Assembly: GCA_016125505.1 (NCBI GenBank)
Contig: WGLP01000002.1
Span: 310,001 to 374,000 of the forward strand
Reading direction: 5' to 3'
Length of the DNA: 64,000 bases
DNA from: Gammaproteobacteria bacterium
GTDB lineage: Bacteria; Pseudomonadota; Gammaproteobacteria; UBA6429; Thiohalophilaceae
Each line of letters starts with the position of its first letter. Position 1 is the stretch's first letter. The translations under genes were made by a program, and so were the position numbers. Below are positions 35,767 to 44,497 of the stretch, piece by piece. The notes under the pieces were generated by a model. That model ran no database searches and was not told the origin of the DNA. It worked only from the letters and a program-made list of their open reading frames with translations.

Positions 35767-36435
35767 ATGTTAAATCAGCAAAATACGATTGCGACTGCGA
35801 TTGCCCGCTTGAATTCACAGTTGCCACTCAAGGCGCGTCAACGCCAACTTCCAACATCGCTCATTGCTGCACATCGACTGGTGCTGCGCAGTCTGGTGGG
35901 CAAGGGGCGTGCGCCCAACGTTGATGAGCTTCACTCGGTATTGGGTGATGAAGAGCTGGTGAGCGCCTTGCAGCGGCTGGGCGCCGATGATCTTGTGGTG
36001 CTGGATAAGGCGGGCAGCGCACCAGTGGGCGCCTACCCGGTGACAATCGAGAAAACACCGCACCGGATTTCAGTCAACGGGCATCACATCTACGCGATGT
36101 GTGCCCTGGACGCCGTGTCCGTGGCACCGCTGTTTGCCGCGGAGGTGCAGATTGATTCCGTCTGCCACGTCAGCGGAACGCCAATTCTGATTCGTATGCG
36201 TAAGAGTGCCATCCTGGATGTACAACCGGGTGACGATGTCAGCATAGGCATCCGCTGGCAAATGCCGTCAGGGGTCGCCGCACATAGCATGTGCATGGAG
36301 ATGGTGTTTCTCAAAGATCGTCAGACCGCATTGACCTGGCAGGCGGGCGAGACCGAGTACAAATCCCTGTTTACGCTGGCCGAGGCCATCGAATTCGGCA
36401 AAGGTTTTTTTCTGCCGCTGTTCGAGGATAATTAA
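35767..36435 (+). CDS. merB: alkylmercury lyase (MerB) family protein
   Basis: The 222-residue protein has an N-terminal winged-helix-like half and the MerB catalytic half. Residues equivalent to the MerB triad are present: C112 and D115 in YAMCALD (C96/D99 of the classical enzyme), structural C133 (C117) and C176 in SMCMEM (C159). Spacing is 21 and 64 residues versus 21 and 63. MerB cleaves carbon-mercury bonds. There is no merA, merR, merT or merP here, so the physiological substrate could differ. ATG 35767 has no strong ribosome site. It follows the barrel gene and precedes a small membrane protein. Confidence 0.85.
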   Translation: MLNQQNTIATAIARLNSQLPLKARQRQLPTSLIAAHRLVLRSLVGKGRAPNVDELHSVLGDEELVSALQRLGADDLVVLDKAGSAPVGAYPVTIEKTPHRISVNGHHIYAMCALDAVSVAPLFAAEVQIDSVCHVSGTPILIRMRKSAILDVQPGDDVSIGIRWQMPSGVAAHSMCMEMVFLKDRQTALTWQAGETEYKSLFTLAEAIEFGKGFFLPLFEDN

Positions 36436-36521
36436 TTGCCCGTACTGAATTATTGCGCTGCCCGGGAAACTTTCTCTGTCGCGACCTGTCGAGCAAGCGT
36501 TACGTCAAGCCGGGAGTTGTC

Positions 36522-36869
36522 ATGATATTGTCTGCCATCGTGTTAATCGGGATAGCCGCCCTTGTGGGGCTGATGATTATCTTCATTGGTGTGCGTTACC
36601 GCAAAGGCTATCTGGCCCTGGGGCTGGGACACGCCGGACTGGCCAGTACCGGGTTGATCGTGCTGGTGGTCGCCATCTTGCGTGCCCCTAATCATCACCT
36701 GCTGTATAACAACGCCGCATTATTGTTTGTGCTCACCCTGCTGGGCGGCCTGGTGCTGTTGGCATTGCGCGAAGGTCGCAAGCCGCCGCCGTTGATCGTC
36801 GTCAGCATCCACGCGGCCATGGCCGTGTTTGCCTTGTATCTACTGGTCAAAGGCTATTTTCTTTATTGA
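36522..36869 (+). CDS. small four-helix integral membrane protein, unknown function
   Basis: I do not recognise a family. The 115-residue product is almost entirely membrane-spanning, with segments at about residues 2-25, 32-53, 63-82 and 90-112, short polar loops (RYRKGY, RAPNHHLLYN, REGRKPPP) and no signal peptide. ATG 36522 follows GGGAG. It ends just before the bidirectional-looking hairpin at 36883-36904. It could act with the MerB-like protein (87-base gap), but nothing beyond proximity supports that. Confidence 0.7.
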   Translation: MILSAIVLIGIAALVGLMIIFIGVRYRKGYLALGLGHAGLASTGLIVLVVAILRAPNHHLLYNNAALLFVLTLLGGLVLLALREGRKPPPLIVVSIHAAMAVFALYLLVKGYFLY

Positions 36870-36875
36870 TGCCGT

Positions 36876-36904
36876 AAAAAAACAGCCGGGTAAAAACCCG
36901 GCTG
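36876..36904 (-). terminator. Rho-independent terminator of the phosphoesterase gene
   Basis: CAGCCGGGT-AAAA-ACCCGGCTG forms a 9-bp stem. Read on the minus strand, it is followed by seven T residues (36876-36882), so it terminates the minus-strand gene ending at 36931. It also lies 13 bases after the plus-strand membrane protein stop and may serve both. Confidence 0.9.
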
Positions 36905-36930
36905 CCTGGTCTTGCTGCCTGCATTCAGGC

Positions 36931-38736
36931 CTAGTGATGGCCGTGCTGATGTTTGGCGATATGCTGCCACTCATCCCGGTCATGATCGCTGTGTGAAAAA
37001 TCGAACAGGTTCATGAGGTCACCAACAGCCGGCGCATTGACCGGTTTGTACGGATTGTGACGGCTGGCGATCGGGTTGGGCATATTGTCGCGGCTACGTT
37101 CGGACAACGGCGCCAGGTCCCAGTTGCGTTCGATGAATTTCAGCACCGAGGCGTGATCATAATAAGTATGATCGACGAACCCCTTCCTGGCATACGGTGA
37201 CACTGCGATCATCGGGATACGGGTACCGTCACCAAAAAAGTCGATCGGCTGGATGTAGCCGGAGTCGTAATAGCCGCCGCCTTCATCGGTCGTGATCAGG
37301 ATGGCGGTATTCGCCCACAATGCCTTGTTGGCCTGAACCCGTGCGATGAGATCCGTAACGAAGGTTTCGTAATTTGCCACGACGGAGTTCGCCGGATGGC
37401 CTGCCTCGATCTCAAACGGACGCACATAGGATACTGCGGGCAGATTGCCACTGGCCACATCACTATAGAACTGCTCAACGCCTTGCAGATTATTCTTGAG
37501 CGAGGTGGTCATGATGCTGGTGAAGCCAATGAGCGGATCACAGATGCCGCAATAATTATTCGTGGGTGCAGCATTCGGAACGCGGCCACCACTGTAATAT
37601 TTCCAGCTGATGCCCTTGTCCGCCAATGCGTCCGCGATGGTCGGGATGGTTTGCGGTGGCAAGGTGAATTGAGCCGCGCCCAGTGCCGCCGGTGTACCAT
37701 CGTATTTGTAACCGAGGTTATAGTTGTTCACCAGATAGTAGGTATCGGCAGCGCAGTTGCCATTGCGGAACGGTTTGTACGGCAAGGAATGCAGGTAGTC
37801 GGTGATTGCCGCCACGCCAGGCTGTGACTCGTCGGCGCAATTGACGTAGGAACCACCGCGATAACCGTCTTCGGTATACCAGTTGTTCAGGCCGGGTTGC
37901 GGGTCCGGATTTTCAATCTGATTCGCCGGCGGGACATCAGCCATACCGTTGTCAGTGTGGAAGCCAACGTCGGCAGTCACCAGTGCGATGAAGTTAGCGC
38001 CGGTGCCGCCCATGATGGCCTGATGGTAGTTGTCGCTGATGGCATAGTTATCCGCAAGTGACTTGAAGCCTGCGGCATCACCGGTGCTCATGTTGTAGAA
38101 ACCCATGGACTCACCGCCTTGATCCGGCTCGGTCGGCGACGGGGAGAAATCGGCGTTGCTGGGGCCAATGCTGGCCGTCGTGGCTACCCACGGAAAGAGA
38201 TCGTTGCGACCCTTGTCGTACTGCTGCCACATCTGGAAGAAGCGATGCATCGGGTCACCGGTGAAGGCATCGTAGGGCACGTAGTGCGTAATCTGGAACG
38301 GGCCGTTCGGCAGATCGGCAGGGAAGCGATTATCCGCGACATTGCCGGGCAGACCGGTGGCGTAGGTGGTATTCGGCTGCGGCAGGCTTGCAAATGGGCC
38401 GGTATGTTCCGGATCGATGCGATAGGCGTCGGTATCGCTTGCCGTTTGTTGTGCGCCGGCAGAGAAGTTAGGACCGGGGGTACCGTCGTTATTGATAATG
38501 CCCTTCGACAACAGGTTGTCGATGTGTTGGCCGTGTTGTGGTTGGTAGCCGCCAAACAAATTATCAAAGGTATGGTTTTCGCCAACTACGACGATCACGT
38601 GCTTGATCGGGGTGCTGGTGCGATAGGCGTCACGATCGTACGCCATCGCCATGGCAAGCGGAGACAACAAGGTCTGACCGATCAGGGACAGACTGATCGC
38701 CGCGGCCAGAGATTTCCGGTAATGATTCAATTTCAT
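36931..38736 (-). CDS. secreted phosphoesterase (phospholipase C/acid phosphatase family)
   Basis: The 601-residue protein has a signal peptide (about residues 1-32, ending near LAMAMA). The phosphoesterase domain begins with PIKHVIVVVGENHTFDNLFGGY, the family's metal-binding and catalytic block (E and N after VVG). A second block, ILITTDEGGGYYDSGYI, and IPMIAVSPYARKGFVDHTYYDHASVLKFIE are also diagnostic. It hydrolyses phosphate esters or phospholipids outside the cytoplasm. The C-terminus is His/Asp-rich (HSDHDRDEW...HQHGHH), possibly a metal-binding tail. Monocistronic with its own terminator. Confidence 0.93.
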   Translation of the reverse strand: MKLNHYRKSLAAAISLSLIGQTLLSPLAMAMAYDRDAYRTSTPIKHVIVVVGENHTFDNLFGGYQPQHGQHIDNLLSKGIINNDGTPGPNFSAGAQQTASDTDAYRIDPEHTGPFASLPQPNTTYATGLPGNVADNRFPADLPNGPFQITHYVPYDAFTGDPMHRFFQMWQQYDKGRNDLFPWVATTASIGPSNADFSPSPTEPDQGGESMGFYNMSTGDAAGFKSLADNYAISDNYHQAIMGGTGANFIALVTADVGFHTDNGMADVPPANQIENPDPQPGLNNWYTEDGYRGGSYVNCADESQPGVAAITDYLHSLPYKPFRNGNCAADTYYLVNNYNLGYKYDGTPAALGAAQFTLPPQTIPTIADALADKGISWKYYSGGRVPNAAPTNNYCGICDPLIGFTSIMTTSLKNNLQGVEQFYSDVASGNLPAVSYVRPFEIEAGHPANSVVANYETFVTDLIARVQANKALWANTAILITTDEGGGYYDSGYIQPIDFFGDGTRIPMIAVSPYARKGFVDHTYYDHASVLKFIERNWDLAPLSERSRDNMPNPIASRHNPYKPVNAPAVGDLMNLFDFSHSDHDRDEWQHIAKHQHGHH

Positions 38737-38994
38737 AGGAATACTCCTGCTCAGATTAAATCGATAGAAGGGAAGGTATGGCCGAAAGAATACTTTCGGT
38801 TGCCGGAAGTATTCAGAGTGACTGTGACGTTATGGTGTCGCTTGTGTGATGTTTTGTTAGCAGTACGATGACAAGCGTAAAGTAGGGATATAGTTCGCGT
38901 GGCTTTGTTGAGCGGATAAAGTACACACAATTAAAAACTGAATCCAGACTGCATCATGCAGTCGGACAAATTACAGCTTAGTGGTGTGTAACGC

Positions 38995-39750
38995 TTAACT
39001 CGCGGTGCTGCGGCGCAAGGCCATGCCGAAGGTAAGCCCCAGCGCCATGGCAAAGATGGTAAACGACACGCCAAACAACCACGAGTGCTTGTTGACCGCG
39101 TTGGCGATCCAGTGTTCCAGTTGAACCTGATTGACGTCCAGGTGGCGGGTTTGATGGCTGATGATGTGGCCGTGCTGGGCAAGATAGATATCGAGTTGAT
39201 AGGTGCCCAGTGGAATGTTGGCGGGCAATTGGATGGTCGCGATGAACAGGCGTTTTTCCTGCAACTTCACGGCATCCGGGATCTTGCGGAACAGACCGGC
39301 CGCTTTTTTCAGATCGATAAACGCGTCCTGCCAGTTACCCATCGCGGCCGCGGCCGTCGTATCGACCTCGGCATGTTTCAATGCATCGTGCAGGTGCAGT
39401 CCGTATTTCTGTTCTTCATCGGCAACGACGATTTCATCCAGCGGTTTGGAAGACAATAGATAATACAGGCCCGGTGTTTTACGCACGGTCAGTTTGCCGC
39501 CGTCGAGCCAGAACGGCCCCACGGCGCGTTTGTGCGACAGGTCCATGTTCATGTCGGGGGAACTGACTTTAATGATCACGTCGCCCTGTTTGGCCAGTGC
39601 GCCAAAGATCAGTGTGTCCTGCCCGGTGAAGTTAATGGTGACGTCGACGTGTTCGGTTTGCATGCCGGTAACCAGCGAATGATCCGCCGCCGCAACGCTG
39701 CGGGCAAGCATCAACAGGCACAGGGGAAGCAGGATGAGCAGACGTTTCAT
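38995..39750 (-). CDS. TIGR02186 family membrane-anchored protein
   Basis: The 251-residue protein has a signal peptide (MKRLLILLPLCLLMLARSVAA). A predicted beta-rich periplasmic domain follows with the family blocks VTINFTGQDTLIFGAL, DVIIKVSSPD and VGPFWLDGGKLTV, and there is a single C-terminal membrane helix (about residues 223-245). TIGR02186 proteins are almost always encoded next to TauE/SafE permeases in sulfur- or C1-metabolising proteobacteria. Its ATG overlaps the TauE stop (ATGA at 39747-39750), indicating coupled synthesis and probably a complex. Confidence 0.9.
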   Translation of the reverse strand: MKRLLILLPLCLLMLARSVAAADHSLVTGMQTEHVDVTINFTGQDTLIFGALAKQGDVIIKVSSPDMNMDLSHKRAVGPFWLDGGKLTVRKTPGLYYLLSSKPLDEIVVADEEQKYGLHLHDALKHAEVDTTAAAAMGNWQDAFIDLKKAAGLFRKIPDAVKLQEKRLFIATIQLPANIPLGTYQLDIYLAQHGHIISHQTRHLDVNQVQLEHWIANAVNKHSWLFGVSFTIFAMALGLTFGMALRRSTAS

Positions 39751-40667
39751 TGCAATAACACCGAGAGCGAATACAGTTCAGCCGGTGTGGCCAGCAGACC
39801 CCACAGCATTTTGACAGCGACACCGACGACGACCAGTGCCAGGACTAGGCGTAATTGTTCCGCCGGCAAACGGACACTTAACAAGGTACCCCAATGCGTA
39901 CCCAGGATAGAACCGAGGATCAGACTCAGGGCCAGGATGGGGTCTACCGACATGTTGATCCCCGCCTGCATGCTCGCCACCACGGCCGTGGTAAACAACA
40001 ACTGAAACAGCGAGGTGCCCACCACCACCTTGGTCGGCATCTTCAGCATGTACAGCATGATCGGGACCATGATGAAGCCGCCGCCGACACCCATTAGCGA
40101 CGTCAGTACGCCAACCCCGACACCCAGGACGAGGGGGACGACGATGGAAAGTTGTTTGCCGGAGACGGGGAAGTTTATCTGCATCGGCAATTTATCCATC
40201 CAGCCGCCGCCGTTTTTCTTTTTGTCGGTGCTTGCCGGCGCGGCGCCACGGCGGCGCACGGCATTCACGGATTCGATTAACATGCTGATACCGATGAAGC
40301 CCAGCAGGACCACGTAGAGGAAGGTCACAATGTTGCCGAACTGGCCGCTTTGCTGCAGGGCGCGGGCAAGAAAGACACCGAGACCGCCGCCGGTCCAGCT
40401 GCCGAGCAAAAGCAGGATCGCCATTTTGAAGTCCACATTGCCGAGGCGCCAGTGGGCGTAACTGCCTGCCGCCGAGGTCCCCACGATCTGCGCCGAACCG
40501 GTGGCGACGGCCACCAGTGGCGGGACGCCGGTAAAGATCAGCAAGGGTGTGATCAGAAAGCCACCGCCGACACCGACCAGTCCCGAGAGCAAACCAACAA
40601 TGAAGCCAAAGGACAGGATCAAAAACAAATTGACGTCCATATGGGCGATGGGGAGAAAGATTTCCAT
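39747..40667 (-). CDS. TauE/SafE family sulfite/organosulfonate exporter
   Basis: The 306-residue permease has about eight membrane helices in two homologous halves. Each half carries the family motif: VGLLSGLVGVGGGFLITPLL near residue 20-40 and VGVLTSLMGVGGGFIMVPIML near residue 180-200. The family exports sulfite, sulfoacetate or related anions. It sits between a universal stress protein gene (29 bases upstream) and the TIGR02186 gene (4-base overlap), making a three-gene operon. The long central loop (about residues 130-160) is charged and cytoplasmic. Confidence 0.93.
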   Translation of the reverse strand: MEIFLPIAHMDVNLFLILSFGFIVGLLSGLVGVGGGFLITPLLIFTGVPPLVAVATGSAQIVGTSAAGSYAHWRLGNVDFKMAILLLLGSWTGGGLGVFLARALQQSGQFGNIVTFLYVVLLGFIGISMLIESVNAVRRRGAAPASTDKKKNGGGWMDKLPMQINFPVSGKQLSIVVPLVLGVGVGVLTSLMGVGGGFIMVPIMLYMLKMPTKVVVGTSLFQLLFTTAVVASMQAGINMSVDPILALSLILGSILGTHWGTLLSVRLPAEQLRLVLALVVVGVAVKMLWGLLATPAELYSLSVLLQ

Positions 40668-40696
40668 GATACTTCAGCCTACTTTTACGATATCAC

Positions 40697-41224
40697 TCAG
40701 GTGTTTGATTCAGACGCTGCCTGCATCTCCGCCATGGCCGGGCAGATATGCGACAGGGGGACATCCGGTGCCACGACCATCAGTGGTACTCTGAGCGTTT
40801 CCATGAGTTTCACGGTGACATGTCCACGGGCACGCCCCAGCCGCAGGTGTGAATGTTTTTCGCTGGCGACGCCGTAGCGGCCGGCAATGACCATGATGAT
40901 GCTTGAGTCTTCAGCCACGACCTTCGGAATCTCCACTTCCGGCAGGCCTTCCACGATAAAAAATTCGGGCAGGATGTCGCAGACGGAATGCATCTTTTCG
41001 GTGATGGCGGTGAGGTGGCGTTCGGCTTCGCCGCGGATTTCATCTTTCATGCGCGCCTCGACCCCGCCCCAGAAACTTTGTTCCGGCAGTCCCAGCACGT
41101 GGATCAGGCCAAGGTGGGCATTAAGCAGACGCGCCATGCGTGCGCCAACACCGGCGGCCAGCATGGAATTTCGGGAGCTATCGATAGCCACGAGAATGGT
41201 ACCCGGTGAGTCAGTCGTACTCAT
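40697..41224 (-). CDS. universal stress protein (UspA family)
   Basis: With ATG 41224 (MSTTDSPGTILVAIDSS) the 175-residue protein opens with the UspA strand ILVAIDSSRNS. It has LNAHLGLIHVLGLP and a helical middle, then SSIIMVIAGRYGV and a modified nucleotide loop LGRARGHVTVKLMETLRVPLMVVAP in place of the canonical GSxxxxV signature, so ATP binding is uncertain. It is the first gene of the TauE-TIGR02186 operon, pointing to stress-linked control of the exporter. Confidence 0.88.
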   Translation of the reverse strand: MSTTDSPGTILVAIDSSRNSMLAAGVGARMARLLNAHLGLIHVLGLPEQSFWGGVEARMKDEIRGEAERHLTAITEKMHSVCDILPEFFIVEGLPEVEIPKVVAEDSSIIMVIAGRYGVASEKHSHLRLGRARGHVTVKLMETLRVPLMVVAPDVPLSHICPAMAEMQAASESNT

Positions 41225-41468
41225 GATGTTGTCTGCTCTTGTATTTGACCGAATCAATGATTTATCCCGTCTGGTCCAGGTTCAGACAGGGGATTGAGTG
41301 CATGACTCTGCGCTGGGCAGGGATAGGGCCGCTATCACATTCCTTGCCCATCCCTCAGGGTCTGGAACGCGTCACTCGGACCGGTGCGTCATGTGGGCGG
41401 GAACTCTACTGCAAGCCCTGACGGAATGCAAATTCAGGGCATACTTATTTATAGGGTGATTGCCAGGG

Positions 41469-42023
41469 CTATTCCCGTGCCGGCCGTTTGAGGAGTTTGC
41501 GTTGCAGGGAACGGCGGTGCATCTTCAGGGTACGCGCCGCGGCGGAAATATTGCCGTTGTGTTGTTGCAGCACGCGCTGGATATGTTCCCACTCCAGGCG
41601 ACGCACCGACATCGGCTCGCTGGCGACTTCCACCTCCGGATTGCCGCCCGCCTGTTCGCCTTCGAAGGCCAGCATGATCTCGTCCGGGTCGGCCGGTTTG
41701 GTCAGGTAGTGCACGGCGCCCAGCTTGATGGCTTCGACCGCGGTCGCGATACTCGCGTAACCGGTAAGCACGACGATGCGTATGGACTTGTCCCGTTGCA
41801 CCAGTTGCTGTACCACGGATAAACCCGAACTCTGACCGAGGCGTAAATCGACCACGGCATATGCCGGGTTGTGATCGTTGGCAGCCTGTAATGCACTGGC
41901 TTCGTCGTGCGCGGTGACAACGTTGTATTGCCGACGTTGCATGGCGCGCGCCAGCGTCGTGCAGAAGCTGACATCGTCGTCCACCACTAACATGGTATTG
42001 GCTGCTGAGGTCGTCTTGTTCAT
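41469..42023 (-). CDS. regA: RegA/PrrA/ActR-type redox response regulator
   Basis: The 184-residue protein has a receiver domain (about residues 10-125) with DDD at 16-18, the phosphoacceptor in VVDLRLGQSSG (about D58), conserved T in VVLTGYASI and K in YLTKPAD. A short proline/glutamate linker precedes a Fis-type HTH (EWEHIQRVLQQHNGNISAAARTLKMHRRSLQRKLLKR), which is nearly diagnostic for RegA/PrrA/RoxR. It activates or represses respiration, nitrogen and carbon genes in response to redox state. Its ATG overlaps the regB stop (42020-42023), so kinase and regulator are coupled. Confidence 0.95.
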   Translation of the reverse strand: MNKTTSAANTMLVVDDDVSFCTTLARAMQRRQYNVVTAHDEASALQAANDHNPAYAVVDLRLGQSSGLSVVQQLVQRDKSIRIVVLTGYASIATAVEAIKLGAVHYLTKPADPDEIMLAFEGEQAGGNPEVEVASEPMSVRRLEWEHIQRVLQQHNGNISAAARTLKMHRRSLQRKLLKRPARE

Positions 42024-43309
42024 GTGGCCGCATCCAGTAAAGGCTGGCAGGGCAACTGCACGCGCGTGCAGGAGCCACCGTCATCACAATTAAACAGCGT
42101 GACACTGCCACCGAAGCGACCAATGATGGCGTGTGCCAGGAACAGGCCAAGTCCGAGGCCTTCAGGTTTCTCGCTATACGGTTCCTTGCCGACTTTTTGT
42201 TTTGCCTCGCTGGTCAGGCCCGGACCCCAGTCGCGGATCTCCAGGACACATTCTTTTTGATCCCAGTGGGCATTCCACTCGATGGCGCGCGGTGAGACGT
42301 CGGCGGCATTATCGAGGATGTTGGTGATCGCCTGGCTCAGCGTGCGATCAGCGAGAATCGCCGGTGCAGGCGTGTCACCCTCCCAATGCGTATTCAAGGT
42401 AACACCGGGGTTGGCCTGTTGCCATTCAGTCCGCAGGCTGGCGAGATAACCGTCGATAGCCATGACCCCGCCACCGGAGAGACGCACGTCACCGGCGGAT
42501 ACCGCCAGCGTGGATAACGCCGTCTTGCAGCGTTCGATCTGGCTGCGCAACAACGTCAGGCGCTCATTCATTTCAGGATCATTGCTGTTACAGATCTCTT
42601 CCAGTTCTTCGGTCAACAAGGCCATGGTCCCCAGCGGGGTACCCAGTTCATGCGCGGTGCTGGCCGCGAGTGTGCCCAGCTGTACCAGTTGCGCATCACG
42701 CAGGGCGCGTTCGCGTGCGGCGGCAAGTGCATGTTCGCGCTGACGCAGGGTCTTGCCCATGCCCACCACGAAATACGCAATGATGCCCGCGCTCATGACA
42801 AAGCCAAGCCACATGCCGTAGACGTGCATACCGAACGGACTCATTTCCGAATGGACGTGGACATGGGGCAAAGGTATGTAGTCACGCATCAGCAGGGTGT
42901 AGCAAATGACCGTCACGGCGGAGAGCGCCCAGGTATAACGGCTGGTTAACACCGTGGCCGAGATCGCCAGCGGAATCAAAAACAGGGAGACAAAGGGATT
43001 GGTGGCGCCGCCGGTGTAATACAGCAAACCGCTGAGGGCGAATACATCTACTAACAGATGCAGCATGAACGCGGGATGGCTGACCTGCCACGACTTGCGT
43101 AAGACAAACCATGTCGCAATATTAAATAAGAGTAGAGCGGCAATGATGCCCGCCATGGGCAGCACGGGCAGCGCCATATGCAAAATGCTCGTGGCGGTGA
43201 TTACCGCAAGGGTCTGGCCGGCGATAGCGACATTACGCAGCATGAACAGTCGGCGCATATCCGCCGTTGTCCGGCCTGGCGGGCTATCATCAAACTTGTT
43301 ATGCGGCAT
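42020..43309 (-). CDS. regB: RegB/PrrB-type redox sensor histidine kinase
   Basis: The 429-residue kinase has about six N-terminal membrane helices (residues 25-185). GGATNPF at about residues 100-106 matches the GGxxNPF motif through which RegB senses ubiquinone. The H-box HELGTPLGT has H220 as phosphorylation site. C261, in ERCKTAL, sits at the position of RegB's redox-active Cys265. ATPase boxes NILDNAADVS, DWGPGL and GLGLGLFLAH follow. It should be inactive under oxidised quinone/thiol conditions. It is divergent from the barrel/TlpA pair, with a RegA-type box between. Confidence 0.95.
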   Translation of the reverse strand: MPHNKFDDSPPGRTTADMRRLFMLRNVAIAGQTLAVITATSILHMALPVLPMAGIIAALLLFNIATWFVLRKSWQVSHPAFMLHLLVDVFALSGLLYYTGGATNPFVSLFLIPLAISATVLTSRYTWALSAVTVICYTLLMRDYIPLPHVHVHSEMSPFGMHVYGMWLGFVMSAGIIAYFVVGMGKTLRQREHALAAARERALRDAQLVQLGTLAASTAHELGTPLGTMALLTEELEEICNSNDPEMNERLTLLRSQIERCKTALSTLAVSAGDVRLSGGGVMAIDGYLASLRTEWQQANPGVTLNTHWEGDTPAPAILADRTLSQAITNILDNAADVSPRAIEWNAHWDQKECVLEIRDWGPGLTSEAKQKVGKEPYSEKPEGLGLGLFLAHAIIGRFGGSVTLFNCDDGGSCTRVQLPCQPLLDAAT

Positions 43310-43419
43310 GGGGCGGACCTCACGAATTGATAAGATGACTCGAAATCTGTCGCTCTCTGGCGCGAGCTGTTTCAGCCGCTAAATTATACCTGTACTGACC
43401 CTGCGATATCCCGCCTGCC

Positions 43420-43438
43420 ATGCGACAGTTTGTCGCAT
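43420..43438. promoter_or_regulatory. RegA/RegR-type binding box between regB and the barrel/TlpA genes
   Basis: ATGCGACA-GTT-TGTCGCAT is a perfect 8-bp dyad and contains GCGAC-N5-GTCGC, the GCGNC...GNCGC arrangement known for RegA/PrrA/RegR. It lies 111 bases before regB and 70 bases before the divergent barrel gene, so RegA may control both. Confidence 0.7.
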
Positions 43439-43507
43439 TCTCATCCCAAAACCTGACTGTTAAGCTCAGAAAAAAACAACGGGCCTGAGCCCGGAGGAGT
43501 CTGAAGG

Positions 43508-44494
43508 ATGCTGTTGACATCCGGCTGCGTGGTGGCGCGCGTTATCTTGGCCACGAGTTTGGGGGGCGTGTTGCTATTGGCGCAGGGCCGGGTTTATGCG
43601 TGTGCTACCTGCGGCTGTAGCCTGAGTACCGATGCCGCCACGGGATTTTCCACCGAGGCGGGCTGGCGCCTGAATCTGCAATACGACTACATCGACCAGG
43701 ATCAGTTGCGCCACGGCAGTGGCGCTGCCTCTGTCGTACCGGACGGGAATGAATTCGAACACCAGACCCGTAACCAATATATTACCGCGAGCCTGAGTTA
43801 CGCGCCCAACCCGCGCTGGAAAGTCAATTTGCAGATCCCGTATGTGATCCGCGACCATTCCACCTATGGTGAATATGATTCAAGTTTGCCTTTACCCGAG
43901 CTGACCACCTCGCACAGTGCGAGCCTGGGGGATGTTCGCGTGATTGGCAGTTATCAGGGATTCTTACCGACGCATAATCTCGGTGTCGAGCTGGGGATCA
44001 AATTCCCGAGTGGAAAATACGGTGACGCCGTGCAATTCAGTGGCGGGCCGGATGCCGGGGCACCGCTGGATACCAGCCTGCAACCCGGGACGGGCAGCAC
44101 CGATGTGATCCTGGGGGCGTATTACTATCAGGCGCTGAGTCAGGATTATGATGGCGTCTTGCATTTGCGTTATCAGTGGCCAGTGCGTACGCGTTTCGAT
44201 TATCGGCCGGGCAATCAGTTCAATATCAGTGCCGGGTTGCGTTACATGAACATGTCTGACTGGGTGCCGCAATTGCAGTTGAACATTGCGCACCGTGATC
44301 GTGATACCGGTGTCAATGCCGATAGCGAAAATTCCGCCGGCACATTTGTGTATTTAAGTCCGGGCATTGCTTACGCTGCATCAAAGCAAACCCAGGTGTA
44401 CGGGTTGGTTCAGTTACCGATCTATCATGAGCTTGATGGTTGGCAACTGGCGCCGCGCTGGACAGCGACTGTCGGTATCAGTCACGGATTTTGA
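43508..44494 (+). CDS. outer-membrane barrel-like protein with N-terminal CATCGCSLS motif
   Basis: The 328-residue protein has a signal peptide ending near residue 32, immediately followed by CATCGCSLSTD, a three-cysteine head. The rest reads as a large beta-barrel: WRLNLQYDYID, QYITASLSYAPN, WKVNLQIPYVIR, NLGVELGIKFPSGKYG, GVLHLRYQWPVRT and a C-terminal TATVGISHGF. Similar proteins are annotated only as transporters or hypothetical. The cysteines could bind metal or be reduced by the TlpA-like protein encoded 3 bases downstream. Ribosome site GGAGGAG precedes ATG 43508, next to a small CGGGC/GCCCG hairpin (43480-43493). Confidence 0.78.
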   Translation: MLLTSGCVVARVILATSLGGVLLLAQGRVYACATCGCSLSTDAATGFSTEAGWRLNLQYDYIDQDQLRHGSGAASVVPDGNEFEHQTRNQYITASLSYAPNPRWKVNLQIPYVIRDHSTYGEYDSSLPLPELTTSHSASLGDVRVIGSYQGFLPTHNLGVELGIKFPSGKYGDAVQFSGGPDAGAPLDTSLQPGTGSTDVILGAYYYQALSQDYDGVLHLRYQWPVRTRFDYRPGNQFNISAGLRYMNMSDWVPQLQLNIAHRDRDTGVNADSENSAGTFVYLSPGIAYAASKQTQVYGLVQLPIYHELDGWQLAPRWTATVGISHGF

Positions 44495-44497
44495 TCC

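Noticed and set aside
38119-38871. 250-codon plus-strand frame opposite the phosphoesterase
   Set aside because: Overlaps the signal peptide and catalytic start of a clear gene on the other strand; no motif.
41246-41258. TTGACCGAATCAA before the universal stress gene as an FNR box
   Set aside because: The half-sites are one base too close (13 bases in total instead of 14), so it does not fit FNR geometry.
41415-41440. GCCCTGA/TCAGGGC repeat downstream of regA as a terminator
   Set aside because: Only 7 bp with a 12-base loop and no T-tract; too weak to call.
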